Assembly (NCBI RefSeq): GCF_016406325.1
Contig: NZ_CP066370.1
Location: 4,092,001-4,156,000 of the forward strand
Length of the DNA: 64,000 nt
Direction of reading: 5' to 3'
Origin: Shewanella putrefaciens
Lineage (GTDB): Bacteria > Pseudomonadota > Gammaproteobacteria > Enterobacterales > Shewanellaceae
The notes under the pieces are model-generated. The model ran no database searches. It saw only the letters and a list, made by a program, of their open reading frames with translations, and was not told the origin of the DNA. The translations under genes were made by a program, and so were the position numbers. This document shows, piece by piece, positions 1 to 10,903 of the stretch. Within the stretch, counting starts at the first letter, position 1. The number at the start of each line of letters is the position of its first letter.

Positions 1-673
1 CAATAATTTGCGCCGCGCCCGTGTCCCACTCTCCCGTAGGTCCGACGCGTACATAACAATCGGCTCGACCTTCGGCAACGAGACAACTCTTTAGCGCAGC
101 GCCCCCCATCACCACGAGTTCACAATATTTAGGGTGATTGAACAGTGTCAGTACTGACTGCGGATCCTGACGGCGGCTCACCGCCAATCGTAAGGATACC
201 TTTTCACGGTGCTCGATTTGGCGGCTACTTATGCGAACTTCCTGTTTATCAGTACGTTTATAAGCCCCTAAACCTGCAATGGCGTAATAACAGACTTGCG
301 TCATAGGTACATAAACCACACCCATCACGGGACGATTGTGTTCCACCAATGCAATAATTACCGAAAAATCACCACTGCCGGCGATAAACTCCCCCGTACC
401 ATCGAGTGGATCAACTAACCAATAGCGCTTCCAAGACTCACGCACACTCAACGCAATATCGGCCGCCTCTTCAGATAACACAGGAATATCAGGCGTTAAG
501 GCGGTTAATCGGTCACAAATGATCTTGTTCGCCGCTAAATCTGCGGAAGTGACAGGGGTATTGTCAGACTTCATTTCTCGCTCAAAATTACCTTTGAGAT
601 AAATGTCACGGATAGTTATCCCTGCATCGGTCGCAATCGCAATAACTTCGTCGATCAACTCTTCTGGCTTCAT
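1..673 (-). CDS. cysQ: CysQ 3'(2'),5'-bisphosphate nucleotidase, partial
   Basis: Removes the 3'-phosphate of adenosine 3',5'-bisphosphate (PAP), a by-product of sulfate assimilation and of sulfotransferases; cytoplasmic, inositol-monophosphatase fold. The frame is open from an ATG at 671-673 to the window edge (224 codons; the family is about 245-270 residues, so only the C-terminus is missing). Metal-binding motifs are visible: SEE near residues 67-69, DPLDGTGEF at 88-96 and WDTGAA near residue 215. It lies just downstream of nudE on the same strand, 71 bases away, and may share its transcript. A PAP-removing enzyme close to the sulfotransferase gene at 11-12 kb is functionally fitting, but cysQ-nudE is a common housekeeping pairing, so the link may be accidental. 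Confidence 0.93.
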   Translation of the reverse strand, partial: MKPEELIDEVIAIATDAGITIRDIYLKGNFEREMKSDNTPVTSADLAANKIICDRLTALTPDIPVLSEEAADIALSVRESWKRYWLVDPLDGTGEFIAGSGDFSVIIALVEHNRPVMGVVYVPMTQVCYYAIAGLGAYKRTDKQEVRISSRQIEHREKVSLRLAVSRRQDPQSVLTLFNHPKYCELVVMGGAALKSCLVAEGRADCYVRVGPTGEWDTGAAQII

Positions 674-744
674 AACAACTCCAATCGCAAACCTCGCGAA
701 TGTTTTGCAAGCGATCACATTCTGAGCGCTTAAAAGGAAAAAGA

Positions 745-1296
745 TTATTTAAGTTGTAGATGTTTCTGCACTAAAAACAACGCGCTTACGCTACGGGATT
801 CGGAGAAATTCACATCATCGAGCAAGGTTTCCCAATCTGTAAGCGTCCAAGGTATAACATCAATTGGCTCAGGCTCATCACCTTCAAGGCGACTCTCATA
901 CAGATCTTCTGCAAGAAAAATTTGCATTTTACTGGAGAAATAACCCGGTGCGAGGCTGAGTTCTTTCAATAACGTGAGCTTATTTGCACCATAACCAATT
1001 TCTTCTTGTAATTCACGGTTAGCGGCTTCTATGGCTGATTCACCGGGATCTATCAAACCTTTAGGAAAACCTAACTCGTAATTATCTGTCCCGGCAGCAT
1101 ATTCACGTGCCAATAGCATTTTCCCTTGATGAATAGGCACTATCATCACAGCGCCACGATTGCCGCCCTTCATCCGCTCATATTGGCGCTCAACACCATT
1201 AGAGAATTTCAGATGCACTTGTTCAATTTGAAATAATCGACTTCTGGCGACAACTTCGGTATGTAATATTTCCGGCTTTTTCTGCCGCTGCGACAT
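745..1296 (-). CDS. nudE: NudE, ADP compounds hydrolase (Nudix family)
   Basis: A 183-residue Nudix hydrolase that splits ADP-ribose, NADH and diadenosine polyphosphates to nucleoside monophosphates. The full Nudix box is present at residues 80-102: a Gly, then Glu after five residues, then the RE..EE.G core (RELQEEIGY), so the enzyme should be active. The length matches the Escherichia coli protein. The start ATG at 1294-1296 gives the usual family N-terminus. The 198 bases between this start and the terminator at 1495 should contain its promoter, but I see no clear consensus boxes. It is followed on the same strand by cysQ. Confidence 0.92.
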   Translation of the reverse strand: MSQRQKKPEILHTEVVARSRLFQIEQVHLKFSNGVERQYERMKGGNRGAVMIVPIHQGKMLLAREYAAGTDNYELGFPKGLIDPGESAIEAANRELQEEIGYGANKLTLLKELSLAPGYFSSKMQIFLAEDLYESRLEGDEPEPIDVIPWTLTDWETLLDDVNFSESRSVSALFLVQKHLQLK

Positions 1297-1494
1297 AACT
1301 GCCTCTGGATAAAGATAGCGATAAACAAATCAAGGTAAGTGACAATCTTACTATCCTATCTTTAATCTACAACCTGAATTTATAACAATGCCAAAAGACA
1401 AGTCGTCATTTTTTGCCATCCACATCACGAATGACTTATACCCTCTAGTGAACTCCTTCAAAAAAACATTCAATACATCGCGAATTGTGAATAA

Positions 1495-1518
1495 CAAAAA
1501 AGGGCTAAGCCCCTTTTC
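1495..1518 (-). terminator. Rho-independent terminator of the giant surface-protein gene
   Basis: Read on the minus strand, a GC-rich stem (GGGGC / GCCC with A/T extensions, three-base loop TTA) is followed by a run of T. It lies 15 bases past the stop codon of the 2661-residue ORF, where a terminator is expected. Confidence 0.8.
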
Positions 1519-1532
1519 AATGTTGTTGAAAC

Positions 1533-4500
1533 TTAAAATTGATATCGTAGATTAAGTTGGTAACTAAGGAAGTCATTAGGCTCGATATCTACATATTGAT
1601 ACCCCAAGCCTACAGACCATGACTCAGTAAATTGATAGCTAAAACGCACACCCGCATACCAATCTGTACCATCAAGCGCTGTCGTTAAACGGCTATTACC
1701 CATAGTGCTGCTGATATCGGCTTGCCACCTAAACAAGCCTATGGGGACTTCAAATCGCCACGCTTCATGTTGGAGTAAAGTGAAACGTAATCCCAGCGTA
1801 ACACCGTCGGCCAGTACGGGCGTCACCCCTTTGACCTGCTCATGATATTGCTCAGGGGTGAGACTTGCGCCTTCAATCCGCGCGCTGCCATTACCAAAGT
1901 CGGCATAACCTAACTCCACGGCCACCAATGGCGTCCATTGATAACCCACACTGACACCAATCGCCGTATCTGTGGTATCAACGGAAGTCACCGCGCCCGC
2001 TCCTGCTTGGGGTTGTAACACTCGCTTGCCGTTATCCACCTGAGCTTGCCCGATAAATCCTTCTGCGTACCAATATCCCTCATTCGCTGCATTCACCGGA
2101 TTCACCATACCAACAAGCAGCAACACCACACCCAACAGATGCCATGCCCTGCGGCGTATCAAACCACCTGCAAGAAGCAATATTAATGCCCCTAGAGACA
2201 CACTCCCTCCACCCGATTTATTGTCAATAACCACATCTTGATAGGCCTTAACGGTGACGAATACTTGCCCTGTTGCTTCGCCCCCAAAACCATCACTAAT
2301 CCGATAACTCACAGTATCTACTCCATCAAACCCTGTTTTAGGTATATAACGTAGCTTGTTCGATTCGACCGAAACCACGCCTTGCTGTGCTGTCGCACTG
2401 ATTAAGGTCAGGCTATTACCATCGGGATCGCTATCGTTACTTAATACATCGATTAATAAGCTTGTTCGGTCATCTGTAGTGGCACTGTCATTGACGGCAA
2501 TCGGTGCCACATTACCACTCACTATCACCGTTAACTCACTGCTTGCGGTGCCGCCCTTACCATCAGTGATGCTATAGATAAGCACATCAGTACCGACAAA
2601 ATCAGTCGCAGCGGTATAACTCACATGCTGATTGGCTAAGATTGCCACGGTACCAAACTCACTGACGACCTGTGTAACGGTTAACGTATCGCCATCACTA
2701 TCGGTATCGTTTGCAAGCACATCGACATCAATACTCTGATTCCAAGACAGTGAGACGGAGTCAGGATTTGCAACGGGTAAATGGTTGCCATTAAGCACGA
2801 CCGCCACCCCACCTGGATCGACAATCGTGCGATTAGCCACACCATCATCATCGTTCGGCCCACCATCCTCTATGGTTAACTGCACACACCAATGGCCTTC
2901 AGTTAAGCCCGGAGTCCAACGACTATCACCAGGAGGCGGGCAGAAACCTCGCTCACCTTCACTACTGGCGATACTGTTACGCGCATCCATCACAAAATCC
3001 TTCCAGCCATGTTGTGCTTGATACTTACGGTATACCGCATTAGCGGGTATAGGTGAGCGCTGTGGTAACACTAGGCTGTAACTCTGCCCTTGTTGTGGCA
3101 ATCCTGTGACGATAAAGTCGAAAATACCACCTACATTGGCCGCAATACTGTCTGTAGCCACTTGATTAGGTTGCAGTTGTACACCACTTAGCCCTTCGAT
3201 AAGGGCTGTATTCCCTAAGCGTAAACACACGCCTGCTTGCCCTTCTGCCAAGAAATACACGGGTTGTAATTCAGATTCAGGGATCACATTACAATCGCTA
3301 ATGGCGTCTAAATAATCAGGGATACCATCACGATCTGCGTCACCAAAGCCTTCTTGGTCGTCAGGAATTAAGTCCCCATCAGTGTCAGCCCCCGTGAGAA
3401 CAGGCAAGGTTGGCCGGACCACAAGATAGACTTTTTCCGTTGTAGAGAGTGCGGGGGAGCCATCATCTGTGACCGTCAAACTCACAGGGTAAATCCCTGG
3501 TAATACCGCAGCTGGTGAGAAGAACATGCCCTGGTTATCAGATTGCAAGTCCAATGCCCCACTTTCCCATACCGAGGTTAAACTGTCCTGCATATTGGCA
3601 TCACTAATGTGCGCATCAATACGTACGTCACCGCCGTTCTGCGCAACAATCAGTTGACGCTCACCCGCTTGGGTGACCTCTAAACTCACTTTAGGTGCAA
3701 TATTCGCTTCAGTGATCAGGACTTGTGTTTGATTTTTACTGCCCAGATTCAAGCTAGGATCTAGGCTAATCAGCACATCTTCGTTCCCTTCAACCTCACC
3801 ATCTTCTACTGTTCTAAAGGTGATCTGAGCCTCCTGACCGGAAGTCACCTCCACCACACCGCTCACTAAGTCATGATCACTGCTGCTAGCAGAGCCTGAA
3901 ACGGTATAGGGTATGGATAGAGGATAATCTGGGGCGACACCGTTCAGGTGCACAGTGACAATGACCTCATTTCCTTCACCCACAATCTGATCTTTACTTA
4001 ACGAGATTAAGGGATGCACTTTGACTTTCTGGGCCTTAATCGCTTTGTTACCCTCGCTATCGACGGCTTGCCAGTAGGCCAAATAGTTACCCGGCGCAAA
4101 AAATAAACTCTGATTGACTAAGGAAACCGGCAATGCCTTACCATTGCGATCGACCGCTTTAGCAAACCCGAGTTTGACGCGGGTAAATAAGCCTGTTGCA
4201 TTGACCTCAACATCATCGGGTAAGGTGATAACAGGCTGATTATCTGACTCGGCGCCATCAATAAGCACATTGACTTTGGCTGTGGAGCGTCCCTTGTTGC
4301 CATCACTGATGGTATAGCGCAGCGCCACTGGGCCGACGTATGCCTCTGGCGCGGTAAAGGTCAGCCCATCGGGAGTGATTTGCACACTACCGATATCTGC
4401 TGCGGCGCCATCAATCGTTAAGGTATCGCCATCCACATCGGTATCGTTCTCAAGCACCGCCAGAGTATAGATATCGTTGATTGAACGTGTCAGCGTGTAA

Positions 4501-7500
4501 GCATCATCGACGGCTTGTGGATCATCATTCACGGGGGTGACATTAATCGTGATAATCGCAGGCTCTGAGCTTAACTCAGCATCTTTTGCAATAAAACTGA
4601 GCTGATCTGCGCCGTTGAAATCTTTCTCCGGTGTGTATAACCATACTGTTCCATGTTGCGCCAATGTACCCGACTCAGGCTGACTGACAACTTCATAGGT
4701 CAGGGGATCATTATCCACATCCTCACCCATGAGGCTGATCATCACTGAGCTATCTTCCTCCAGCGTCACGGTTGAACTTATCGCAACCGGTGCATCATTC
4801 ACATTCGTCACTGTGATGGTAAAACTTTGCTCTGCCGTTAACCCATCGGTGTCCGTAACCCGTAACATCACCGGGTGCATACCCACATCAGCATTGCTCG
4901 GTGTGCCACTTAACACACCAGAGGCAGCATTGAAGGTTAACCAGCTGGGTTTCGTCACCGCGCTCAGGGTAATGACATCACCCGTGTCTGCGTCGCTAGC
5001 AACGAAGGTGTAACTGTAGGCCACATCCTGAGTGGCTGTCGTGATAGCAACAGAGCTGATACTCGGTGCATCATTCACATTCGTCACTGTGATGGTAAAA
5101 CTTTGCTCTGCCGTTAACCCATCGGTGTCCGTAACCCGTAACATCACCGGGTGCATACCCACATCAGCATTGCTCGGTGTGCCACTTAACACACCAGAGG
5201 CAGCATTGAAGGTTAACCAGCTGGGTTTCGTCACCGCGCTCAGGGTAATGACATCACCCGTGTCTGCGTCGCTAGCAACGAAGGTGTAACTGTAGGCCAC
5301 ATCCTGAGTGGCTGTCGTGATAGCAACAGAGCTGATACTCGGTGCATCATTCACATTCGTCACTGTGATGGTAAAACTTTGCTCTGCCGTTAACCCATCG
5401 GTGTCCGTAACCCGTAACATCACCGGGTGCATACCCACATCAGCATTGCTCGGTGTGCCACTTAACACACCAGAGGCCGCATTGAAGGTTAACCAGCTGG
5501 GTTTCGTCACCGCGCTCAAGCTAATGACATCACCCGTGTCTGCGTCGCTAGCAACGAAGGTGTAACTGTAGGCCACATCCTGAGTGGCTGTCGTGATAGC
5601 AACAGAGCTGATACTCGGTGCATCATTGACGTTAACCACCGTTATGCTAAACGCGGGTAGACTCGTACTCAAAGTACCGTCACTGACACTGATAACAATA
5701 CCATTCGTTATCCCAATATCCGCATTGGTTGGCGTGCCCGTTAACGCGCCAGTTGCTGGCTCAAACGTGGCCCATGTCGGTTTGTTGGTAATACTGAAGG
5801 TTAATGTATCGCCAGCCGTGTCCGTTGCCGTTGGGATAAAACTATAAGGTGTGTCCTGATTGATACTCAGCACAGGCGTACCACTAATGGTGGGTGCGCC
5901 ATTCGGCACGACCGCATTGGACACCGACGAGGAGGCTCCTGTACCTACAATATTGGTTGCGCTGACGGTAAAGGTATAGCTCACGCCATTGGTTAAGCCA
6001 GAAAGAGTAATGGGGGAGCCTGCACCCGTTGCCGTTGCACCGCCAGGGTTGGCAGTGACGCTATAACCGGTAATCATTGAGCCACCGCTGAAGGCGGGTG
6101 CGGTGAACGCTATGGTTGCCTGAGCAATACCAGCGGTCGCAGTACCTATGGTGGGCACACCTGGAACCACTGGATTGACCGTAAATGTTCGGCTCACCTG
6201 AGTTGCAGCAAGGTAGCCGGCGTTGCCTGCCTGATCCGCATTAATCGTGCAGCTACCCGCCGCCACAAAGGTCAACAGGCCACCAGAAGTAATGGTACAG
6301 ACACCGGGCGTAGATGAGGTAAAGGTGGGTATCAGACCAATTGCATCGGTAGTGGCGATGAGCGTTGGTGTAGTACCAAAGTTCTGCGCACCTGGCTGGT
6401 TGAAGGTAATTGTCTGGATTGTTTTAGGTGTAACGGAATTGGATGCAACCGACGCAGGGCCTGAGCCCGCCACGTTTTCGGCAGTGATAGTAAAGGTATA
6501 GCCCTGCCCATTGGTTAAACCCGTTATCACTATAGGTGATGCGGCTCCGTTTACCGGAGGCACATGTGCCGGATTGGTTGTCACTGTATAGCCAGTAATG
6601 CTTGTACCACCGGTGTTGACTGGCGCAGTAAATGTCACACTCGCTTGAGTATCACCGGCAATTGCAGTCCCTATGGTTGGCGCACCGGGCACTGCAGCAT
6701 TAACGGTGAAAGACTGACTCACTTGGCCAGCTGGCAAGTAGGATAAGTCGCCTGCCTGGTCGGCATTGATAGTACAGGTACCTGCCGTCACAAAGGTCAA
6801 CACACCGCCACTGGTAATTGTACAAACTCCGGTAGTTGATGAGCTAAATGTCGGCGTCAAACCGGAATCGGATGTCGCTGTCAGTGTCGGCGACGTACCG
6901 TAAGTCTGGGCTCCGGGGTTGGCAAAGGTAATGGTTTGTGGTGCTGCCGGAGTAATGGAGTTGGATGCTGTAGACGCAGCTCCCGTTAACGCCGCCGAGT
7001 TAGTGGCCGTGACCGTAAAGGTATAAGAAACACCATTGGTTAAGCCATTGACAGTAATGGGCGCACCAGCACCGCTGCTGGTTAAGCCTCCGGGGTTAGA
7101 TGTTACTGTATAACCGGTAATCGTCGTACCGCCGGTATTAGTTGGTGCTGTAAAGGCCACCGTTGCCTGAGTATTACCCGCAGTGGCAGTGCCAATAGTT
7201 GGCGCACCCGGCACTACCGCATTTACCATAAAGGTTTGCGACACCGTTGTCGCAGCATTCACGGCTGCATCACCCGGCTGATCAGCGTCGATAGTACAGC
7301 TTCCTGATGTAACAAAGGTCAGGGTGCCACCAGTAGTAATGGTACAAACACCGGCAGTGGCAGAGCTGAAACTTACGGCGTAACCTGCTCCGGCAGATGA
7401 TGTTGCCGTTAGTGTTGGCGTGGTACCGAAGTTCAGTGCGCCCGGGTTGTTAAAAGTAATGGTTTGATTACCTTTAGGGATCACAGCGTTAGAGGCCGCT

Positions 7501-9518
7501 GAAGCAATACTGTTACCTGCGGCATTAGTTGCAATTACGGTAAAGGTATAGGCTATACCGTTGGTTAAGCCTGTAACAGTAATAGGAGATCCTGCACCGG
7601 TGCCGGTAATGCCGCCGGGGTTGGATGTTACGGTATAGCCGGTAATAGCTGAGCCACCGTTGTTCCCGGGTGGAGTGAAAGCTACAGAAACCTGACCTTC
7701 ACCCGCTATCGCCAAACCTATTGTTGGTGCATCTGGTACTGAAATAGCATTGCTCACCGTAATGCCATTGCCTGTTAAATCAGCTACTGATACAGCCGCA
7801 TCTGCACCTGCTGCCCAATCTTCAGCAGCAGCCAGATTATAAGTAGTTGCATCCACCGAGCTGGTACCATTTTTATTCAACAGCAAGTTGACCGTGTTCC
7901 GATCAGTGGCGCTGAGCGTTAGGGTGAAGAAGGTGCCGGAGGTGATTTCTACATTGGCTGTGTCGGTCAGTGTATAGGTGCTACCGCCTTCACCTGTGAA
8001 GGTGAACCTGTTAGCAACTATATCGTTGGTTGCACCTGCACGACTCAGAAAGCCGGTTCCTGTAACCACCAGCGCACCAGTGCTAGCGTTGTAGGTGGCA
8101 CTGGTGATGGCAGGGACGGCCACATTGCTAACGGTAATGCCATTACCCGTCAAATCGGCAATATTGACTGCTGCATCAGCACCGGCATTCCAATCTTCAG
8201 CAGCGGCCAGGTTGTAGGTGGTTGCCCCGGTAGAGTTGGTGCCATTTTTATTCAGGATCAGGTTAACGCCCGCCCTATCCGTCGCACTCAGTACCATTGT
8301 AAAACTGGTGCCGGACGTCACTTCCACATTTGCTGTATCCGTTAAAGTCCAGGTACTGCCACCTTCGCCGCTCAGCGTAAAACGATTGGCGACTATATCG
8401 TTGCTGGCACCACTGGCTGATTTAAGGTTGGTGCCCGTTACCACTAAAATACCGGTATTGGCATCGTAGGTTGCAGAGGTCACCGTTGGTGCTGTCGTAT
8501 TGGAAACAGTAATACCGTTGCCCGTAAGGTCGGCTGTTGCTGGCTCAGCAGCAATAAAACCTGCCGCACCGGCAAGGTTGTAAGTAGTCCCGCCGGTAGA
8601 GCTGGTGCCGTTTTTGTTGGCAATTAAATTCACTGCCGCGCGATCGGTCGCGCTGAGTGTCAGGGTAAAACTGGTGGCACTGGTAATTTCCACATTAGCG
8701 CTGTCGGTCAGAGTGTAGGTACTGCCGCCCTCGGCCGTGAAAGTAAATTTATTGGCGACCACATCATTGGTCGCACCAACCGTTGCGGTGAAATTGGTGC
8801 CAGTAACGACTAACACGCCTGTGGATGCATTATAGGTGGCAGAGGTGATGGTTGGAAATGGAGGTATTCCGTCTTCAAAATCCAGATCATCTACTACAAC
8901 AATAGTGTCAGTTCCTGTAAAACGGATTTCATCGATATATTGCCAGTCAGAATTGAAAGTTAAGGTACCGCCAAAACCTTCACCTACTCCATTTTTTGCA
9001 TAAGTAACAGATCCTGACGAATCTGAGATACCAGTATTTACAGAGTCTGACGCAACTGAAACACCATTTCGATAACCCGTCACAGTCAAGTTAGGGCTAG
9101 TCCCCAAACCCGCCCCAGTGTCTACTTCAATAGAGACTATACGAAACTGCGTGCCATCCGCTGAGGAAATTCTTGCATCCAGAGCACCCGCAGTAATGTT
9201 GACTCCTTCAAAATTAAACATGACTGCTAAGTCGCTGGAGTCTGGTGTAATACTTATGCTGGAAGGCACTTGAGTTAACCCCAAAACACCTGCAGGTGAA
9301 ACTAACCTGTAGGTTGCTCCGGCAATAGTTTCACCATTGGGATTCAGAAACCGCTCCTGTTCAGAATTAAAGTTTTGGTCCGAGGGAGTTACCGCCATTG
9401 CACCAAAAGATGCCAGAGCCAAAAAGCCACCTAAAAATAACCTGCACCAAGATAGACACCAATACTCTGTAACAAGATTTTTTAGTGCGTAAATTATATT
9501 GTGAGTGGCTCGCAACAT
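1533..9518 (-). CDS. Giant multi-domain surface adhesin with internal GlyGly-CTERM signal fused to an OmpA-like barrel
   Basis: A 2661-residue exported repeat protein, probably an adhesin or matrix protein; exact role unknown. ATG at 9516-9518 has a strong GGAG seven bases upstream. Order of regions (approximate residues): signal peptide ending in AMA (1-42); unique N-terminal domain (43-215); three related 125-residue repeats (216-592); alternating fibronectin-III-like and short 'QTITF' repeats (593-1200); Ig-like putative He_PIG domains (1205-1577), three of them nearly identical; cadherin-like units (1577-1750); Calx-beta-like domain (1840-1936); acidic DxDxDG calcium-binding repeats (2044-2071); two more cadherin-like units (2248-2426); GlyGly-CTERM-like segment, Gly-rich then hydrophobic then RRR (2436-2458); a second signal-peptide-like segment ending VNA (2459-2474); OmpA-like beta-barrel ending in the usual aromatic residue (2475-2661). 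The GlyGly signal is normally C-terminal, so its internal position is odd. The tail-collar gene lies 62 bases upstream on the same strand. An assembly or evolutionary loss of a stop codon between two genes is the main alternative. Confidence 0.88.
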   Translation of the reverse strand: MLRATHNIIYALKNLVTEYWCLSWCRLFLGGFLALASFGAMAVTPSDQNFNSEQERFLNPNGETIAGATYRLVSPAGVLGLTQVPSSISITPDSSDLAVMFNFEGVNITAGALDARISSADGTQFRIVSIEVDTGAGLGTSPNLTVTGYRNGVSVASDSVNTGISDSSGSVTYAKNGVGEGFGGTLTFNSDWQYIDEIRFTGTDTIVVVDDLDFEDGIPPFPTITSATYNASTGVLVVTGTNFTATVGATNDVVANKFTFTAEGGSTYTLTDSANVEITSATSFTLTLSATDRAAVNLIANKNGTSSTGGTTYNLAGAAGFIAAEPATADLTGNGITVSNTTAPTVTSATYDANTGILVVTGTNLKSASGASNDIVANRFTLSGEGGSTWTLTDTANVEVTSGTSFTMVLSATDRAGVNLILNKNGTNSTGATTYNLAAAEDWNAGADAAVNIADLTGNGITVSNVAVPAITSATYNASTGALVVTGTGFLSRAGATNDIVANRFTFTGEGGSTYTLTDTANVEITSGTFFTLTLSATDRNTVNLLLNKNGTSSVDATTYNLAAAEDWAAGADAAVSVADLTGNGITVSNAISVPDAPTIGLAIAGEGQVSVAFTPPGNNGGSAITGYTVTSNPGGITGTGAGSPITVTGLTNGIAYTFTVIATNAAGNSIASAASNAVIPKGNQTITFNNPGALNFGTTPTLTATSSAGAGYAVSFSSATAGVCTITTGGTLTFVTSGSCTIDADQPGDAAVNAATTVSQTFMVNAVVPGAPTIGTATAGNTQATVAFTAPTNTGGTTITGYTVTSNPGGLTSSGAGAPITVNGLTNGVSYTFTVTATNSAALTGAASTASNSITPAAPQTITFANPGAQTYGTSPTLTATSDSGLTPTFSSSTTGVCTITSGGVLTFVTAGTCTINADQAGDLSYLPAGQVSQSFTVNAAVPGAPTIGTAIAGDTQASVTFTAPVNTGGTSITGYTVTTNPAHVPPVNGAASPIVITGLTNGQGYTFTITAENVAGSGPASVASNSVTPKTIQTITFNQPGAQNFGTTPTLIATTDAIGLIPTFTSSTPGVCTITSGGLLTFVAAGSCTINADQAGNAGYLAATQVSRTFTVNPVVPGVPTIGTATAGIAQATIAFTAPAFSGGSMITGYSVTANPGGATATGAGSPITLSGLTNGVSYTFTVSATNIVGTGASSSVSNAVVPNGAPTISGTPVLSINQDTPYSFIPTATDTAGDTLTFSITNKPTWATFEPATGALTGTPTNADIGITNGIVISVSDGTLSTSLPAFSITVVNVNDAPSISSVAITTATQDVAYSYTFVASDADTGDVISLSAVTKPSWLTFNAASGVLSGTPSNADVGMHPVMLRVTDTDGLTAEQSFTITVTNVNDAPSISSVAITTATQDVAYSYTFVASDADTGDVITLSAVTKPSWLTFNAASGVLSGTPSNADVGMHPVMLRVTDTDGLTAEQSFTITVTNVNDAPSISSVAITTATQDVAYSYTFVASDADTGDVITLSAVTKPSWLTFNAASGVLSGTPSNADVGMHPVMLRVTDTDGLTAEQSFTITVTNVNDAPVAISSTVTLEEDSSVMISLMGEDVDNDPLTYEVVSQPESGTLAQHGTVWLYTPEKDFNGADQLSFIAKDAELSSEPAIITINVTPVNDDPQAVDDAYTLTRSINDIYTLAVLENDTDVDGDTLTIDGAAADIGSVQITPDGLTFTAPEAYVGPVALRYTISDGNKGRSTAKVNVLIDGAESDNQPVITLPDDVEVNATGLFTRVKLGFAKAVDRNGKALPVSLVNQSLFFAPGNYLAYWQAVDSEGNKAIKAQKVKVHPLISLSKDQIVGEGNEVIVTVHLNGVAPDYPLSIPYTVSGSASSSDHDLVSGVVEVTSGQEAQITFRTVEDGEVEGNEDVLISLDPSLNLGSKNQTQVLITEANIAPKVSLEVTQAGERQLIVAQNGGDVRIDAHISDANMQDSLTSVWESGALDLQSDNQGMFFSPAAVLPGIYPVSLTVTDDGSPALSTTEKVYLVVRPTLPVLTGADTDGDLIPDDQEGFGDADRDGIPDYLDAISDCNVIPESELQPVYFLAEGQAGVCLRLGNTALIEGLSGVQLQPNQVATDSIAANVGGIFDFIVTGLPQQGQSYSLVLPQRSPIPANAVYRKYQAQHGWKDFVMDARNSIASSEGERGFCPPPGDSRWTPGLTEGHWCVQLTIEDGGPNDDDGVANRTIVDPGGVAVVLNGNHLPVANPDSVSLSWNQSIDVDVLANDTDSDGDTLTVTQVVSEFGTVAILANQHVSYTAATDFVGTDVLIYSITDGKGGTASSELTVIVSGNVAPIAVNDSATTDDRTSLLIDVLSNDSDPDGNSLTLISATAQQGVVSVESNKLRYIPKTGFDGVDTVSYRISDGFGGEATGQVFVTVKAYQDVVIDNKSGGGSVSLGALILLLAGGLIRRRAWHLLGVVLLLVGMVNPVNAANEGYWYAEGFIGQAQVDNGKRVLQPQAGAGAVTSVDTTDTAIGVSVGYQWTPLVAVELGYADFGNGSARIEGASLTPEQYHEQVKGVTPVLADGVTLGLRFTLLQHEAWRFEVPIGLFRWQADISSTMGNSRLTTALDGTDWYAGVRFSYQFTESWSVGLGYQYVDIEPNDFLSYQLNLRYQF
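4789..5616 (-). repeat. Three tandem 276-bp units inside the giant surface-protein gene
   Basis: The sequence repeats with an exact 276-base period: units at 4789-5064, 5065-5340 and 5341-5616. I see no difference between the first two; the third differs at only a few bases (for example near 5477 and 5518). Each encodes one 92-residue Ig-like domain. The near identity of DNA, including synonymous positions, points to recent duplication or gene conversion. A fourth, clearly diverged domain of the same family follows at 5617-5890. Confidence 0.95.
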
Positions 9519-9580
9519 TTTACTTCTCCGTTAAAGGCTTATTTTAAGTAGTGCTCGTCCCTGGCGTCAGCGGCAGAGCA

Positions 9581-10180
9581 TCAATTACGTGAAGGGAAAA
9601 TGCCTTCAAGAGCAATAATAAAATTAACAACTTGATAAGGTTGAACGACAGAAACAGGCATATTGTTACCAGAAATACCTGTATTTCCATTTACGTTAAC
9701 AGTTGTGGTGGCAGTCACAGGCGATAGTGTGGTGTCTGGTGCAGTAGTGCTAAACGCATTAAGAGCAGCTAAGCCACTCACCACTTTGGCGGGCACCGTG
9801 GTTGGCCCTGGAGTAGCGGTATTACCATTCGCGGAGGAAGCTCCCAATGCAACGCTCGTATTTCCTGTTCCATTTAGTGCTACGGAATGAACGTGCGCGG
9901 GTAATTCATTGGCTGTCAAGGTCACATTTTCAGTTCCACCCATTTGTCCCAGGGTATATTGACTGGTGCCAGGGCTTTGGCCTTGATGCACAGGCACACG
10001 CCCTTGTAGGTTAGGCAGTGCAAAAGTCGTTTGGCCATTGCCACCATAGGTGGTGCCTAGAATTGAAAAAAGTGCGGTATGTTGCGAGATAGACAGTAAT
10101 TGTCCATTACAAAAAGCCCAGCCACGGGGAGCAAAATTACCTGCAAACATAGTGATTTCACCAATAAATGGATCTGACAT
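9581..10180 (-). CDS. Phage tail-collar / microcystin-dependent (MdpB-like) protein
   Basis: A 199-residue protein with the tail-collar domain: the N-terminus reads IGEITMFAGNFAPRGWAFC (residues 6-24), followed by NGQLL, a TTYGGNGQTTFALPNLQGR segment, and the family-typical C-terminus ending IFPSRN. Such proteins occur in phage tail fibres and, as here, as stand-alone bacterial genes of unknown function (the family was named after a microcystin-responsive protein in Microcystis). There is no signal peptide and no other phage gene nearby. The ATG at 10178-10180 follows a strong AAGGAG. A 225-base AT-rich gap separates it from the upstream GNAT gene and probably holds its own promoter, although no clear consensus boxes were found. 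The giant surface-protein gene starts 62 bases downstream, suggesting co-transcription. Confidence 0.9.
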   Translation of the reverse strand: MSDPFIGEITMFAGNFAPRGWAFCNGQLLSISQHTALFSILGTTYGGNGQTTFALPNLQGRVPVHQGQSPGTSQYTLGQMGGTENVTLTANELPAHVHSVALNGTGNTSVALGASSANGNTATPGPTTVPAKVVSGLAALNAFSTTAPDTTLSPVTATTTVNVNGNTGISGNNMPVSVVQPYQVVNFIIALEGIFPSRN

Positions 10181-10405
10181 TGTTTTTCTCCTTAAAATAA
10201 CGATTTTGTCTAGTTAACGATTTAATTACTCTCGACATTTAATCGACAGCGAGTTCCTTTAGCTGATTGCAACATCATCCACATCACGCGATGAGAGACT
10301 ATCTAGACAATATGAAAACAAAAATAAAACAAAATTATTACAATTAAACATACATTAAAAATTGATAAACACAATCGAGCCCCCAAAAAATCAAGGTAAA
10401 TGCTT

Positions 10406-10903
10406 TCACGTCACTTCACCCCATAACATCAACTCGTGGGTGTCAGAACAACTTTCAAGCTTAAATCCATGTTGTAGATAAAGCTTTTTAGCTCGCGCAT
10501 TTTCCTTCTCCACGGATAAACCAACGGGTAAATTACGTATTGCCGCCTCTTGCTTAATGAACGCTAAAATGGCCGAGCCAAAACCCTGTCCCCTCATGCT
10601 ATTTATCACAATCAAATCAATAATATGGACTCTATGCTCACTGGTATCGAGCATCACTTTCCCGACGGCTTGCTGGTGATAAAACAAGATATAAGTGTTC
10701 GCATTTGGATATTGTTCCCGATAAGAGGCTTGCTGCAGTTGATATTGCTGCGCCAACATAGTGTCAACCACTTCACGGGGTAAACCCAGTTCATAAAAAA
10801 AAGGTTTTGTAGAGTAAAAAAGCTGTGCCATAAATGGGTTGTCGTTTGCATTAGCGGCTTTAGCACTTAAGCCAATTAGTGAATTGAACTCATCTAGCAT
10901 CAT
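10406..10903 (-). CDS. GNAT family N-acetyltransferase
   Basis: A 165-residue acetyl-CoA-dependent acyltransferase; substrate unknown. The acetyl-CoA pyrophosphate-binding motif A is clear (RGQGFGSA near residue 114-121), preceded by the beta4 strand with IIDLIVI and followed by the NARAKKLYLQHGF segment typical of GNAT motif B. Its start overlaps the end of the sulfotransferase gene by 14 bases, so the two are translationally coupled. It is the last gene of the four-gene overlapping set and lies upstream of the tail-collar gene. GNAT genes are often seen beside tail-collar proteins, so the tail-collar protein is a candidate substrate, but this is inference. Confidence 0.85.
   Translation of the reverse strand: MMLDEFNSLIGLSAKAANANDNPFMAQLFYSTKPFFYELGLPREVVDTMLAQQYQLQQASYREQYPNANTYILFYHQQAVGKVMLDTSEHRVHIIDLIVINSMRGQGFGSAILAFIKQEAAIRNLPVGLSVEKENARAKKLYLQHGFKLESCSDTHELMLWGEVT

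Noticed and set aside
4789..5616. CRISPR-like array
   Set aside because: The period is 276 bases with no alternating spacers; the units are in-frame protein domains.
2356..8469. Plus-strand open frames opposite the giant gene
   Set aside because: They are shadows of a repeat-rich, codon-biased coding strand, without ribosome sites.
9581..10180. Prophage tail region
   Set aside because: Only a tail-collar domain is present, with no other phage genes nearby; stand-alone tail-collar proteins are common in bacteria.
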